This document shows positions 5,182 to 5,674 of a stretch of 5,674 nt of DNA, in pieces (the first letter of the stretch is position 1; every line of letters starts with the position of its first letter). The notes beneath the pieces were generated by a model. That model worked only from the letters and a program-made list of their open reading frames with translations. It was not told where the DNA came from and ran no database searches. The stretch comes from Thiodiazotropha sp040507245 (GTDB lineage: Bacteria; Pseudomonadota; Gammaproteobacteria; Chromatiales; Chromatiaceae), in the NCBI GenBank assembly GCA_040507245.1, contig JBEVVH010000212.1, forward strand, positions 1 through 5,674, written 5' to 3'. The position numbers and the translations under genes were made by a program.

Positions 5182-5674
5182 CCGAATATGATGCCTCCGC
5201 TGGTGTCGATATGGGTATCGATTCCGGCCATGTAGAGAATCCAGGTCGCCCCCTTGTTGCTGCCTCCATCATCGTCACCACAGGCGCCGACCGCGAGATC
5301 ATCGAGGCCGTCAGCATCCAGGTCTCCGCTATTGGTGATGGCGCAGCCGAACCGGTCGGCGTTGTCCAGTTTGCCATCAAAGCCACCCTTGGTATCGGAT
5401 ATCCTCGATGAGGAGATGACACTGCCGTCACCCTGAAGAAACAGTATCCACACCGCACCCCTGTCCGAACCCCCGTCATCCATGCCCTCGGCGCCTACTG
5501 CCAGTTCATCGTATCCGTCTTCATTCAGGTCACCCAGGTTGGCCAGGGCGTTGCCGAATTCCGCGCCGTCCGGTAACTCGCCGTCAAACGCTGCCAGCCA
5601 GGGAAAGCGAAGCGAAGGCTGGTAGTCCCCGGTAGTCGCGAGGCGATACTGGAAACCCGACGTGCCGTAGGCGC
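5172..5674 (-). CDS. FG-GAP repeat (integrin alpha-like beta-propeller) protein, C-terminal part
   Basis: The minus-strand frame is open from the window edge to TGA at 5174-5172, giving the last 166 residues of a longer protein whose start is outside. Two FG-GAP blades are visible with a period of about 69 residues. Each runs from FDG.L...FG to a calcium-binding loop (GDLNEDGYDELAVGA at 47-61 and GDLDADGLDDLAVGA at 116-130), then DDGGS and a hydrophobic strand (GAVWILFL, GATWILYM). The Asp residues at D48, D52, D117, D119 and D121 are expected calcium ligands. Such repeats form beta-propellers in secreted or surface proteins; function ranges from adhesion to unknown. The C-terminus (GGIIFGQF) has no sorting motif such as PEP-CTERM or LPXTG. 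The gene converges on the GGDEF gene, overlapping its displaced tail by 10 bp, and seems functionally unrelated to it. Confidence 0.85.
   Translation of the reverse strand, partial: AYGTSGFQYRLATTGDYQPSLRFPWLAAFDGELPDGAEFGNALANLGDLNEDGYDELAVGAEGMDDGGSDRGAVWILFLQGDGSVISSSRISDTKGGFDGKLDNADRFGCAITNSGDLDADGLDDLAVGACGDDDGGSNKGATWILYMAGIDTHIDTSGGIIFGQF

Noticed and set aside
5165..5479. Alternative minus and plus frames over the FG-GAP region
   Set aside because: Only the frame ending at 5172 shows calcium-loop repeats; the others are out-of-frame readings of the same repeat.

Overview
The window looks like chromosomal DNA of moderately GC-rich character from a gammaproteobacterium. This rests on the style of the NadA protein, the HDOD plus GAF-GGDEF gene pair, and a hypothetical protein whose N-terminal domain and Pro/Asp-rich repeats I associate with gammaproteobacteria such as sulfur-oxidising Chromatiales-like lineages. 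The class is an inference from memory; the genus cannot be named. No tRNA, rRNA, CRISPR array, transposase or phage gene is visible.

Left half (minus strand, about 2814 down to 113): a likely three-gene operon for NAD metabolism and its control. It is transcribed leftward from a promoter region near 2780-2830 that carries a 21-bp near-perfect palindrome. The order is a Nudix/winged-helix regulator of the NrtR type (2064-2744), then 45 bp later nadA, quinolinate synthase (954-2018), then 53 bp later a hypothetical gene (113-900) whose reading frame is broken by a single-base slip near 817. The palindrome lies just upstream of nrtR and overlaps a weak putative -10 element, so the simplest model is that NrtR represses its own operon, nadA included, in response to NAD status.

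Centre (2815-3155): about 340 bp without a convincing gene between the divergent nrtR and HDOD genes. It holds short inverted repeats, a GC hairpin, and a stretch weakly reminiscent of a cobalamin riboswitch core that I do not accept as one.

Right half (plus strand, 3156-5181): a two-gene unit of signalling proteins 12 bp apart. The first is an HDOD-domain protein that has lost the HD-type metal ligands. The second is a GAF-coiled coil-GGDEF protein with intact GGEEF and RxxD sites. The GGDEF domain is disrupted near 5030-5063: the reading frame stops early, its C-terminal helix continues in another frame to 5181, and the conserved strand between the two is missing. The far right (5172 to the window edge, minus strand) is the C-terminal end of an FG-GAP/integrin-alpha-like beta-propeller protein that converges on, and overlaps by 10 bp, the displaced tail of the GGDEF gene.

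The most interesting points are the self-contained nrtR-nadA unit with its candidate operator, and two separate frame disruptions within 5.7 kb, which are either real gene decay or sequence errors.
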